From DAOMFB01 sp963801475 (GTDB taxonomy: Bacteria > Acidobacteriota > Thermoanaerobaculia > UBA5066): a DNA stretch of 64,000 nucleotides. The DNA lies in assembly GCA_963801475.1 (NCBI GenBank), contig CAWDEX010000001.1, forward strand, positions 1 to 64,000. Direction: 5' to 3'. The stretch's first letter is position 1, and each line of letters begins with the position of its first letter. Under the pieces are notes generated by a model. It was given only the letters and a program-made list of their open reading frames with translations. It was not told where the DNA came from and ran no database searches. This document shows positions 14,894 to 21,416 of this stretch, piece by piece. The position numbers and the translations under genes were made by a program.

Positions 14894-15676
14894 CTAGGCC
14901 GCTTCGCCCTCAACCGTGGCGGACTCCACCATCGCACCCGCCGTGGCCAGAGCCTCATTGATGGTCATAGCCTGCTCAATCGTGAACCCGTTGTCACTGG
15001 TGAACGACTCCAGCGACTTAGAGAACAGGGCCAGAGCCGCCATCACCGTATCGACCGTCACAGGTGATGTGCGTCCATCAGTTCCCACCCCGGCACCCGA
15101 ACCGCCATCCGTGTCCGTGTCACCCTCACTGATGACCTCCACCGGGCCGGACTTAGGCGCATCAGCTTTCTTCGCCGCGGCCTCCCGGACGGCTTTGGCG
15201 CGGAGCGCTTCAGCTTTCCAGAAAGATGCGACGTGGATGCGTTCGTCTTCGGTAATGGCCCGGCCCGGTTCCGTTTCGAGTTCGGGGAACTTGGCGTACA
15301 GTTCAGACGCGGCCTTGAAGAAAGGTGCGAAGGTGAGTCGGTTGATGCCGAGAGCTTCAGCGATAACGGACTGTGAGGGCTTACCCGCCGTTTTTCCTGC
15401 TTTGGCGTGGGACTCGTCGAACGTCATGAGGAACGCGGTAGCCCGGACCACTTGGACGCGGGTATCGAGCATAGCGGCCCGTGCCTTATCCAGCGCATTG
15501 AGTTTGCGGGTATCCGCCGTGATGGCAGCTTTTGCGGCCTTGACGGCTTCGGCGAACGTTCCGCGCTTAGCGGCTTCGACGTTGTCTGTCATCTGCTTAG
15601 CCAGTTCCGGGGTCACGGCCTTGGGTGCCTTGGGGGCGACGGTGGCAACGGGGGTGGTGGTGGTGGTGGTAGCCAT
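14894..15676 (-). CDS. Alanine/lysine-rich protein with HTH-like segment; candidate regulator
   Basis: 260 aa, start at MATTTTTTPVATVAPKAPKA (15676) behind AAGGATG. After a basic linker comes a helical region (DNVEAAKRGTFAEAVKAAKA), then GKPSQSVIAEALGINRLTFA, with helix-turn-helix spacing (SQSVIAEALGI, NRLTFAPFFKAA). The tail is acidic and helical, with operator copy 21 translated as GTDGRTS. It is the first gene after promoter 3 and the boxA-like leader. That position fits an early regulator, perhaps the protein that binds the palindromes, but no direct evidence links them. Confidence 0.6.
   Translation of the reverse strand: MATTTTTTPVATVAPKAPKAVTPELAKQMTDNVEAAKRGTFAEAVKAAKAAITADTRKLNALDKARAAMLDTRVQVVRATAFLMTFDESHAKAGKTAGKPSQSVIAEALGINRLTFAPFFKAASELYAKFPELETEPGRAITEDERIHVASFWKAEALRAKAVREAAAKKADAPKSGPVEVISEGDTDTDGGSGAGVGTDGRTSPVTVDTVMAALALFSKSLESFTSDNGFTIEQAMTINEALATAGAMVESATVEGEAA
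15063..15082. promoter_or_regulatory. 20-bp palindromic operator, copy 21 (inside a gene)
   Basis: GGTGATGTGCGTCCATCAGT, in frame in the 260-aa HTH gene, in a linker before its C-terminal helices. Confidence 0.75.
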
Positions 15677-15707
15677 TTTGGGTACATCCTTCGGTTGATG
15701 TGGTGTG

Positions 15708-15727
15708 ACTGATGTGTGTCCATCAGT
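15708..15727. promoter_or_regulatory. 20-bp palindromic operator, copy 22
   Basis: ACTGATGTGTGTCCATCAGT, 32 bp upstream of the 15676 start, downstream of promoter 3. Confidence 0.9.
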
Positions 15728-15802
15728 TGCCCTTATGGGCAAGGCCGACACTGCTCCCAAGAGGGCAGGGTCCACCTAACGCATAAGGTCCGAAGCAGGG
15801 TG

Positions 15803-15827
15803 TGCACTATTGAGTTCTCAAAGAGCC
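15803..15827 (-). promoter_or_regulatory. boxA-like, rRNA-leader-type antitermination element
   Basis: On the minus strand: GGCTCTTTGAGAACTCAATAGTGCA. GCTCTTTGAGAAC resembles boxA (the NusB-NusE site), and TTTGAGAACTCAATAGTG closely resembles the sequence found in rRNA operon leaders of many actinobacteria. It lies about 60 bp into the transcript from promoter 3. By analogy it could recruit host Nus factors so polymerase reads through the many downstream hairpins. That function is inferred. Confidence 0.6.
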
Positions 15828-15895
15828 ACTACCGGCCTTGCTTTTGCCTTCCCCTTTCTGTCTGCCGGTGCCGTCGCCGTTGTGGCGATAGGTCC

Positions 15896-15924
15896 AATCT
15901 TCCATATGTCCGGATTTGTGTCAA
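15896..15924 (-). promoter_or_regulatory. Leftward promoter 3 (main early promoter candidate)
   Basis: Minus strand: TTGACA (15924-15919), 17-bp spacer CAAATCCGGACATATGG, AAGATT (15901-15896; GAAGAT if the spacer is 16). It drives the 260-aa HTH gene and the leftward operon. Operator copy 23 lies 50 bp upstream and copy 22 about 170 bp downstream. Confidence 0.8.
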
Positions 15925-15973
15925 GTCGGATATCCGGAATATGACGCGGGAATGTGAATTGTTACGTGCCCGG

Positions 15974-15993
15974 ACTGATGGACGTCCATCAGT
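15974..15993. promoter_or_regulatory. 20-bp palindromic operator, copy 23
   Basis: ACTGATGGACGTCCATCAGT, perfect palindrome, the last of the dense leftward-arm copies, upstream of promoter 3. Confidence 0.9.
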
Positions 15994-16088
15994 TCCCCGG
16001 ACCCCCGCACCCACGCGACAACGCACGCGGGGGCGCCGGGGACTATCGCTGGCCGTCGCAGTATCCATGCAAAATTCGGTAGGAAACC

Positions 16089-16410
16089 GTATACACATCC
16101 GATAATTCGGCCAGGATCACTGAAAATGGGGGTTGTTGTTGGTCTGCCACCGGGCGGATACGAAGATTGTTCGGCCAGAAGGGGGCTGATGGGGGGCTGA
16201 GAACGTTTTTGTATACGCAAAAGGCCCTCCAAAGGGGGAAGGGAGGGCCTTTTTCCGCGCTTCTACATCAACAATGCCCCGCTGTACGGGTGCCACGCCC
16301 AGCGTATCCCGAAAACGTATACAAGAACAGACCCCCATGGCCCTACACAGTCCCCGACACGCCTGCATTGTCCGGAAATTCGGGGAACTGGTGCGATAGT
16401 AAACGTATAC
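16089..16410. repeat. Four GTATAC sites in 320 bp
   Basis: GTATAC at 16089, 16211, 16317 and 16405, three of them as CGTATACA. The hexamer is scarce elsewhere in this GC-rich sequence. It could be part of late promoters, an activator site or a replication element; no shared -35 box was found. Confidence 0.5.
16219..16255. terminator. Bidirectional terminator in the divergence region
   Basis: 12-bp stem AAAAGGCCCTCC / GGAGGGCCTTTT, 11-base loop, T run on the plus strand and A run before it. It insulates the leftward and rightward transcription start regions. Confidence 0.8.
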
Positions 16411-16462
16411 ATCGGCAAAATCGCCGAAAATCGCTTGGCCTGCGGCCAGAGGGGGGAGACAC

Positions 16463-16717
16463 ATGCTCCACATCGACGTTTCAGTACCCGAGTTGGGGGA
16501 AGTGGTGGAACTGGAGGGGGGCCAGACGATCCTCGGCGACGAGAAGTCCGTGACGATGGTCCTGGCCGACGAAACCGGCCCCGTGTGCGCCGCCCAGATG
16601 CCAGCGAAGCGCGCCATGGCCCTGTCCCAGCAGCTCTACACCGCCGCCCGCAAAGCAGACCCCGAGGGCACAAGCTTCGGGGCGATCCTGCGGGCCTCAG
16701 TCACCGGGAACGCCTGA
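16463..16717 (+). CDS. First rightward gene, hypothetical, 84 aa
   Basis: MLHIDVSVPELGEVVELEGG ... GAILRASVTGNA. Strong ribosome site (GGGGGGAG) seven bases before the ATG. Beta-rich N-terminal half and helical C-terminal half (PAKRAMALSQQLYTAARKADPEG). Its stop overlaps the next ATG (TGATG). Family not recognised. Confidence 0.65.
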   Translation: MLHIDVSVPELGEVVELEGGQTILGDEKSVTMVLADETGPVCAAQMPAKRAMALSQQLYTAARKADPEGTSFGAILRASVTGNA

Positions 16718-16993
16718 TGACCCCCGCCCCAGGCAACGAACACGCCTACATCCACTCCCTGACCATGCTGGCGTGGCACCGGGACGGCCAGCGCACTGGC
16801 ACCCTGCTCTCCACCCTGTTCTTCATCACCGCCGGGTTCGACTTCGTCATGTTCATCGTCACCGGCCTCCGTCCCGTTCGCGTTCTTCGCCGGGTTCGCC
16901 GCCGTCGTTTGCCTCGCCGGATTCTGCATGGTGCATCATCACGGCAAGAAGATGGCCCAGTGGCAGAAGCGCCTCGACCGGGTGTCGCTATGA
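16717..16993 (+). pseudogene. Two-helix membrane protein, one frame change near 16875
   Basis: Reads MTPAPGNEHAYIHSLTMLAW ... LSTLFFITAGFDFVMFIVTG (first membrane helix). After a one-base shift it continues VPFAFFAGFAAVVCLAGFCM (second helix) and HHHGKKMAQWQKRLDRVSL to a stop that overlaps the next start (ATGA). Intact ends and coupling suggest a sequencing indel. Small early or accessory membrane protein of unknown role. Confidence 0.55.
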
Positions 16994-17181
16994 GCTACCC
17001 GTACACGCACCCCTCCATGCCGGGCACGCCGGCCGATTTCCCCACAGCCGTCACGGCTTCCCCGAAAGGACCCCTCCCTTGGCACGACACATGTACCGCA
17101 AAGACCGACGACAAGTGGAACGCCGACTTGCTCGCGGAAGCTACAGCCTTCATGACGCTACCCTTGGAGTCGCCGGAGTGA
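16990..17181 (+). CDS. Hypothetical protein, 63 aa
   Basis: MSYPYTHPSMPGTPADFPTA ... TAFMTLPLESPE. ATG overlaps the previous stop. The frame is coding-like (KTDDKWNADLLAEATAFMTL) although its second half overlaps the next gene in another frame. Family not recognised. Confidence 0.5.
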   Translation: MSYPYTHPSMPGTPADFPTAVTASPKGPLPWHDTCTAKTDDKWNADLLAEATAFMTLPLESPE

Positions 17182-17228
17182 TCTTCCTCCTGGGACTGCT
17201 CGTCGCGCTGAGGACGGTGCTCGCATGA
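17079..17228 (+). CDS. Small membrane protein, 49 aa, TTG start
   Basis: TTG at 17079, eight bases after GAAAGGA: LARHMYRKDRRQVERRLARG, then a membrane helix GVAGVIFLLGLLVALRTVLA. The stop overlaps the next ATG (ATGA), supporting translation despite the overlap with the 16990 frame. An ATG at 17091 is an alternative start. Confidence 0.5.
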   Translation: MARHMYRKDRRQVERRLARGSYSLHDATLGVAGVIFLLGLLVALRTVLA

Positions 17229-17393
17229 AGCTCGCAGGCAACATCATCCTCCGCGCAGCTCTGCGTCGCCGGGTTCGTCGCGTGGGCGTGGAGAACGACC
17301 CACGGGATGCCGCTGACCCTCCGCACCGGGATCATCACCGTCGCGTCGTTCTCGCGGATCATCACCTTCGGGTTCAAGGTTATGGGGAGCTGA
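17225..17393 (+). pseudogene. Small membrane protein, frame change near 17250
   Basis: Starts MKLAGNIIL. One base over it continues SAQLCVAGFVAWAWRTTHGM ... ITVASFSRIITFGFKVMGS to a stop at 17393, giving two hydrophobic segments. Coupled to the upstream small membrane gene. A sequencing indel is likely. Confidence 0.45.
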
Positions 17394-17410
17394 AGCGTGC
17401 TGTTACCCGC

Positions 17411-17662
17411 ATGCCCACGCCGAACACACCGACCCTGACCAGCGACCGTGTGTGGCTCAAACGATCTGGATCCAGGAGCAGGCATCGCTGGTCTCGCTGG
17501 AGGACGACGCATCGCTGAAGCATTGTCGCTGAGTGAACCGGACAGCAGTTCCTCGAAGTCGCACTCGCGGACACCGAAGGTCACCAGCTCGTGCGCGACA
17601 TTATCGAGCAGAAGAAGGACCGTATCACGATGAAACCGGCGGCACGACCATGGGACATGTGA
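17411..17662 (+). pseudogene. Short gene broken by at least two frame changes
   Basis: Protein-like pieces in different frames: MPTPNTPTLTSDRVW, then TIWIQEQASLVSLEDDASL, then QQFLEVALADTEGHQLVRDI and EQKKDRITMKPAARPWDM with the stop at 17662. The pieces are helical and charged. The region from 16.8 to 17.7 kb is one of the densest in frame changes. Confidence 0.4.
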
Positions 17663-17934
17663 CGACGATGTCAGCGGAACTCCTGAAAGAATATGTTCAC
17701 CAGCCCAAGCCTGTACTTTCCGTTCAGATCACTGACGAGAATGCACGCAAAGTGGCATTGCTGGTGAATGGAAAACTGTACGCGGCGACCGCGCAAGCAC
17801 CGACGCGCATTTACTTCCACTGCTGCAATGGCAGGATGAAGGCAGAATGGGGCGACTGGATCATTAAGGACTCGAAAGGGTTCCGCGCCATGACAAATAA
17901 AGAGTTCACCGAAACATACGAGGAGAAACCATGA
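17650..17934 (+). CDS. GDWIV-motif protein 1 of 3, 94 aa
   Basis: MGHVTTMSAELLKEYVHQPK ... EFTETYEEKP; an ATG at 17668 is an alternative start. AEWGDWIIKDSKGFRAMTNK and the ending FTETYE match a small phage family of pattern ...GDWIV.d..G.f..v....F...Y. Two further members follow directly. The family has no known function. Coupled to the next gene by ATGA. Confidence 0.65.
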   Translation: MGHVTTMSAELLKEYVHQPKPVLSVQITDENARKVALLVNGKLYAATAQAPTRIYFHCCNGRMKAEWGDWIIKDSKGFRAMTNKEFTETYEEKP

Positions 17935-18296
17935 CAGGCCCCGTCCTTATCAGCCCGAAGGTGACGCCCATCGAGGCGTTCCAGTTCACCGGAGGCAGGC
18001 AGAACGCCGACGCCATCGACGCATGGCTGGACACCAAGCTTGCCGCACAGTCCCGCAGGGGGGCCGTCGCCGTCCAGCTCGTCCCCGCCGTCGACGACGT
18101 CTTCGAGGAGACGGGCGAGGGCCAGGAGCCGATTCTGATCCAGAACGCCGCCCCGGAAATCCTCGCCATCTTCACCACCGGCGGACGCCAGCGCGTCGAG
18201 GTCGGGAACTGGATCGTCCTCGACCCCGTCAGCATCTTCAAGGTCGTCACCCCCGACACCATCGACTCCGACTACGACATCGAGGAAACCGCGTGA
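17931..18296 (+). CDS. GDWIV-motif protein 2 of 3, 121 aa
   Basis: MTGPVLISPKVTPIEAFQFT ... DTIDSDYDIEETA. VTPIEAFQFTGG is the usual opening of this family, and VEVGNWIVLDPVSIFKVVTPDTIDSDYD its closing motif. Between them is an insert with a helix (DAWLDTKLAAQSRRG). Tandem paralogue of its neighbours; function unknown. Confidence 0.65.
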   Translation: MTGPVLISPKVTPIEAFQFTGGRQNADAIDAWLDTKLAAQSRRGAVAVQLVPAVDDVFEETGEGQEPILIQNAAPEILAIFTTGGRQRVEVGNWIVLDPVSIFKVVTPDTIDSDYDIEETA

Positions 18297-18634
18297 GCAC
18301 CCCCATTACCGTCAAGCACCGCACCGACGACGCCGAAGCCATGAAATTCGAAGGCGAGCCATCGACTCCGCCGCGCGACCTCGCAAAGTGGATTCAGGCG
18401 TCGAGCGAGGGCCAGCGCGCCGAGGTCCGGCTCGGCTATGAACTACGCCTCGCTGTACGGGCCGGCGAGGCTCGGAGCTCAACGTGCACCTCGGCGAGGA
18501 CGAGCTACGAGCTGGACGTCGCGGACTGGATCGTCAAGGAGAACGGCCTGTTCTCCGCGGTTCGCCGCGAAGACTTCCCGCTCCGGTACGTCACCGCCAT
18601 CGAGAAGATCATGATCGAAGCAGGTCTTTCCTGA
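18293..18634 (+). CDS. GDWIV-motif protein 3 of 3, 113 aa
   Basis: GTG start at 18293 overlapping the previous stop. Opening TPITVKHRTDDAEAMKFEGE; closing ELDVADWIVKENGLFSAVRR and FPLRYVTAIEKIM. The middle (LRLAVRAGEARSSTCTSART) looks out of frame compared with its relatives; a +1 and a -1 indel around 18440-18500 may have altered it. Confidence 0.55.
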   Translation: MSTPITVKHRTDDAEAMKFEGEPSTPPRDLAKWIQASSEGQRAEVRLGYELRLAVRAGEARSSTCTSARTSYELDVADWIVKENGLFSAVRREDFPLRYVTAIEKIMIEAGLS

Positions 18635-18798
18635 TGGCCGCACCGCTAAAAGGGGATGCGGCGCGAACCGAAGTGGCATCAACGCGCATCACAAAGGCAG
18701 AGAAGGCTCAGCTCATTGCCACGTTCGGCTCGGTCGCCAAGGGCCTCCGCGCCATCCTGTCCGCATCGTTCGCCGCAGGACAGGAGCGCCAGCAGTGA
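18634..18798 (+). CDS. Small basic protein, 54 aa
   Basis: MAAPLKGDAARTEVASTRIT ... SASFAAGQERQQ. RITKAEKAQLIATFGSVAKGLRAIL resembles the helix arrangement of ribbon-helix-helix proteins. Coupled at both ends. Possibly DNA-binding; low certainty. Confidence 0.5.
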   Translation: MAAPLKGDAARTEVASTRITKAEKAQLIATFGSVAKGLRAILSASFAAGQERQQ

Positions 18799-19037
18799 GG
18801 CTCCTCGTTCTCGCCAAAGACTTCAACGACTTCAAGGCATGGTGCTGGGACCGGCAGATTCCCACCGCGCACGCAACCTACGTCCACAGCACCGACCAGC
18901 TCCACGGGGTCAACTGGCGCACCACCCGGATCGCCCGCACCGCCGCCGCTACCCTGCACCACAACAGCGCTGACATCGAGGGGTACATCTCCAGCCACCC
19001 GTCGCTGGCCCCCATCCAGAAAGCAGGCCGGGCATGA
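18795..19037 (+). CDS. Hypothetical protein, 80 aa
   Basis: GTG start at 18795 inside the previous stop. RLLVLAKDFNDFKAWCWDRQ ... ATYVHSTDQLHGVNWRTTRI suggests a small alpha/beta (Rossmann-like) fold. Located directly before the ParB-like gene and coupled to it. Function unknown. Confidence 0.6.
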   Translation: MRLLVLAKDFNDFKAWCWDRQIPTAHATYVHSTDQLHGVNWRTTRIARTAAATLHHNSADIEGYISSHPSLAPIQKAGRA

Positions 19038-19618
19038 AGGCCGTCCACTTCGTCGATGACGTCCGTGACAAGCTCGTCCCCATCGAGCAGGTCCGCCAGC
19101 ACCCCGACAACCCCAACAACGGCGACGTCGAGGCGCTGATCGAATCCATTCAGGTCAACGGCTTCTACACCACCATCGCCGCGGACCGGGCCACCGGCTA
19201 CATCCTCGCAGGCAACCACCGCTATCAGGCGCTGTGTGCGCTGAACGCCACCCACATCCCCGTCGTCTGGCTGGACAAGGACCGGGGCGGTGCCGTCCGC
19301 GTGCTCGTAGGCGACAACAAGACCGGCAAGCTCGCCGTCGTGGATGCAGGCCAGCAGATCGAACTGCTCCGCGAACTGGCCGAGACGCCGCTCGGGCTGG
19401 CCGGGTCCGGGTTCAATCAGGACTCGTTCCTGCAACTGCTCCAGGACTACGCCAATCAGGGCAACGAGATTCCGACGTCCGATGGCTTCGGTCACGGTGT
19501 CGCCCCCTCGGGCATCTTTCAGGTGGTCGTGGATTTCCGTGACGAGGATGAGCGCGACCTGTTGTTCGCTGACCTCGCTGACCGCTACCCCGAGAACACT
19601 AGGACGGTGAACCTGTAA
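19034..19618 (+). CDS. ParB-like nuclease domain protein, 194 aa
   Basis: VPIEQVRQHPDNPNNGDVEALIES, GFYTTIAADRATGYILAGNH and RYQALCALNATHIPVVWLD form the ParB/sulfiredoxin-type N-terminal domain, with the GNHRYQA nucleotide-binding loop. A central helix-turn-helix like that of chromosomal ParB is not seen, so it is unlikely to bind a centromere. Proteins of this type often sit just before terminase genes in actinophages, probably acting on packaging or on DNA as a CTPase/nuclease. The exact role is unknown. Confidence 0.8.
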   Translation: MKAVHFVDDVRDKLVPIEQVRQHPDNPNNGDVEALIESIQVNGFYTTIAADRATGYILAGNHRYQALCALNATHIPVVWLDKDRGGAVRVLVGDNKTGKLAVVDAGQQIELLRELAETPLGLAGSGFNQDSFLQLLQDYANQGNEIPTSDGFGHGVAPSGIFQVVVDFRDEDERDLLFADLADRYPENTRTVNL

Positions 19619-20169
19619 TGGCAGAGAAGGAAGCGGAACCGATGGCTGGTTCCCTGAAGGCTATCGACGCCGCCGTGGAGAAGGGCGCTGACCCCAACGC
19701 GGACCTCGACAAGATGGACCCGGATGACAGCGCGACGAAGTCCCAGATCGGGGTGAACCTGAAACTGGCCGGCGCGTCCTACACGGAGATAGCGAAGATC
19801 GCCGGGTACTCCTCAGCGCACAAGGCCCGGCAGGCGGTGGAGCGGGTGCTTGCCGCCGCCGCTGACTCCCCGGAGGACCGGGAGAAGATGCGGGTGCTGG
19901 CGTCCCGCCGGATCAACCGGCTCCTCCAGTCCGTCATGGGCAAGGCCGTGGACCCGAAGGACCCCCAGCACCTCGCCTACAACGCACGGGCGCTGGCGCT
20001 GATCGACCGGGACGCGAAGCTGTTCGGCGTGGATGCGCCCACGCAGATTCAGATCACCCCGACGGACGGCTACATCGAGGAGTACATCCGCAAGGTGTCG
20101 CCGCTCGCCGCCGCATCCCTGGCCGCCGACGAAGCGAACATCTTGGACGCTGAGGTGATCGACGAATGA
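19618..20169 (+). CDS. Terminase small subunit
   Basis: 183 aa. The HTH segment (KLAGASYTEIAKIAGYSSAHKARQAVERVL) recognises packaging DNA. A helical oligomerisation region (REKMRVLASRRINRLLQSVM) and an acidic C-terminus (DEANILDAEVIDE) follow and would contact the large subunit. It starts on the stop of the ParB-like gene and lies 1.2 kb before the large subunit. Family assignment rests on HTH, length and context. Confidence 0.75.
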   Translation: MAEKEAEPMAGSLKAIDAAVEKGADPNADLDKMDPDDSATKSQIGVNLKLAGASYTEIAKIAGYSSAHKARQAVERVLAAAADSPEDREKMRVLASRRINRLLQSVMGKAVDPKDPQHLAYNARALALIDRDAKLFGVDAPTQIQITPTDGYIEEYIRKVSPLAAASLAADEANILDAEVIDE

Positions 20170-20348
20170 AAGCAGGAGACTGGATCAACTATGTCGTCAG
20201 CTACGTGCTCGTGTTCTGGTGGCTGTGGTGCGCCTACGAGAAGCCGCTGGACGATCAGGTGTTCTACTACATGCTGATGCTCCTCGTGGTCATCCGCGCT
20301 GAGGCCAGACGGAACCGGATCACCTTGGGGGCTGAACACGATGGCTAA
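20166..20348 (+). CDS. Small membrane protein, 60 aa
   Basis: MKAGDWINYVVSYVLVFWWL ... NRITLGAEHDG. Two hydrophobic segments (YVVSYVLVFWWLWCAY and VFYYMLMLLVVIRA). Overlaps both neighbours by a few bases within the terminase operon. Role unknown. Confidence 0.65.
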   Translation: MKAGDWINYVVSYVLVFWWLWCAYEKPLDDQVFYYMLMLLVVIRAEARRNRITLGAEHDG

Positions 20349-20730
20349 TCCTCGGGGGAACCTTGCCGGCTGGTCGGACAAGTCCGTGCCGGGCTGGCAG
20401 GGCCGGGTCATGGAGAAGGTGAAGGAGAGCCAGAAGAAGACGAAGCGGCACACCGAACGGCACGCCGGGACGCTCGCCACCTACGATGAGCCCTTCCGGC
20501 TGTTGCTGGAGGAGGCGTGCAAGAAGCGGAACATCTCCCGTCAGGGGTACGCGCGCCGCGCCATGGCCGCGTTCATCGCCCATGACCTCGGGATGGACAT
20601 CACTGAGGTGCTGAAGTACTGCGCGCGCCCCGTGCCGTTGGACACGCGGATCAACTACCGGCCGGTGCGGACGGAGGACACGGGTGCAGGGTTCGGCCCG
20701 TGGAACATCACGGGAGTGGAGGAGCTGTGA
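20341..20730 (+). CDS. Ribbon-helix-helix-like protein, 129 aa
   Basis: Basic N-terminal 45 residues (VKESQKKTKRHTERHAG), then TYDEPFRLLLEEACKKRNIS and RQGYARRAMAAFIAHDLGMD, a beta-helix-helix pattern as in ribbon-helix-helix DNA-binding proteins. C-terminal tail (PVRTEDTGAGFGPWNITGV) unstructured. Lies between the terminase subunits, so it could regulate or assist packaging. Confidence 0.55.
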   Translation: MANPRGNLAGWSDKSVPGWQGRVMEKVKESQKKTKRHTERHAGTLATYDEPFRLLLEEACKKRNISRQGYARRAMAAFIAHDLGMDITEVLKYCARPVPLDTRINYRPVRTEDTGAGFGPWNITGVEEL

Positions 20731-21005
20731 CTTTCTATATCGGGCCGCTGGTGGTCACTGAGGCGTTCATCTGGTCATTGGCGCTGACGATCATCGGTAT
20801 CACCGGGCACTACATGTCCGGGGCCAAGTCGCACTGGGGATGGTTCGTGGGGATGTGCTCACAAATCCTGTGGGTAGTGTTCGCTATCCAGACCAAGCAG
20901 TACGGCTTTATCCTCGCCGCTTGCCTTTACTTCTCGATCTACTGGAAGAACTGGCGGGCGTGGCGTAAGGATGCAAAGCGGAAGATGGCAGTAACGGCCC
21001 CCTAA
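20727..21005 (+). CDS. Membrane protein, 92 aa
   Basis: GTG start at 20727 on the previous stop. Three hydrophobic stretches (LVVTEAFIWSLALTIIGIT, WGWFVGMCSQILWVVFAIQ, GFILAACLYFSIYW) and a basic tail (RAWRKDAKRKM). Unknown role; similar small membrane proteins occur near terminase genes in related phages. Confidence 0.65.
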   Translation: MTFYIGPLVVTEAFIWSLALTIIGITGHYMSGAKSHWGWFVGMCSQILWVVFAIQTKQYGFILAACLYFSIYWKNWRAWRKDAKRKMAVTAP

Positions 21006-21015
21006 CATTGGAGGC

Positions 21016-21416
21016 ATGTACGAATACTCTGCCACCGTAGTCCGGTGGGTTGACGGTGACACCGTTGATCTGCCGCGTTGACCTCGGCTTCCACACTTTA
21101 CGGGAGAGCTACGCTTCCGGCTATACGGCATCGACACCCCCGAGCGGGGCCAGAAGAACCACGACGAGGCATGGCACCTCGCGGAATCCCTGGCCCCGGT
21201 CGGCGCCGTCGTCACGAATCAGCACTTACAAGGACGCCGACAAGTACGGCCGCTGGCTCGCTGACGGGTCGGCAGGATCAAGGATGATCCCGCCATCATC
21301 ATGAAGACGCCCGACGGCGAAAGGTCAACTCCAAACTCGTCGCCGCAGGGCTCGCCGTCCCGTACTTCGGCGGCACCAAAGGCGTCACCGCCGTCGCCCG
21401 AAAGTGGCACCGGAAT
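21016..21416 (+). pseudogene. Staphylococcal-nuclease-like protein, broken by several indels
   Basis: GGAGG precedes the ATG. Segments in shifting frames rebuild the family: MYEYSATVVRWVDGDTVDL, VDLGFHT, LRFRLYGIDTPERGQKNHDE (catalytic Arg and Asp/Glu region), YKDADKYGRWLA, NSKLVAAGLAVPYFGGTKG. At least four one-base changes are needed. It would degrade nucleic acid with calcium. In phages such genes often sit beside the terminase. Sequencing indels are the likely cause, because all motifs are present in order. Confidence 0.7.

Larger units (their letters stand above)
15677..16462. other. Non-coding divergence region between leftward and rightward genes
   Basis: 786 bp without a supported gene. 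It holds operator copies 22 and 23, a short hairpin (TTGCCCTTATGGGCAA), the boxA-like element, promoter 3, a bidirectional terminator and four GTATAC sites. No clear rightward promoter for the 16463 gene could be assigned. The ribosome site of that gene is GGGGGGAGAC just before its ATG. Confidence 0.7.

Noticed and set aside
16167..16553. Open frame across the divergence region
   Set aside because: It runs through a bidirectional terminator and GTATAC repeats, and its composition is not coding-like.
19034..19618. The ParB-like protein as binder of the palindromes (a parS system)
   Set aside because: It lacks the central HTH region of centromere-binding ParB, and no ParA is seen. The palindrome is unlike TGTTTCACGTGAAACA.
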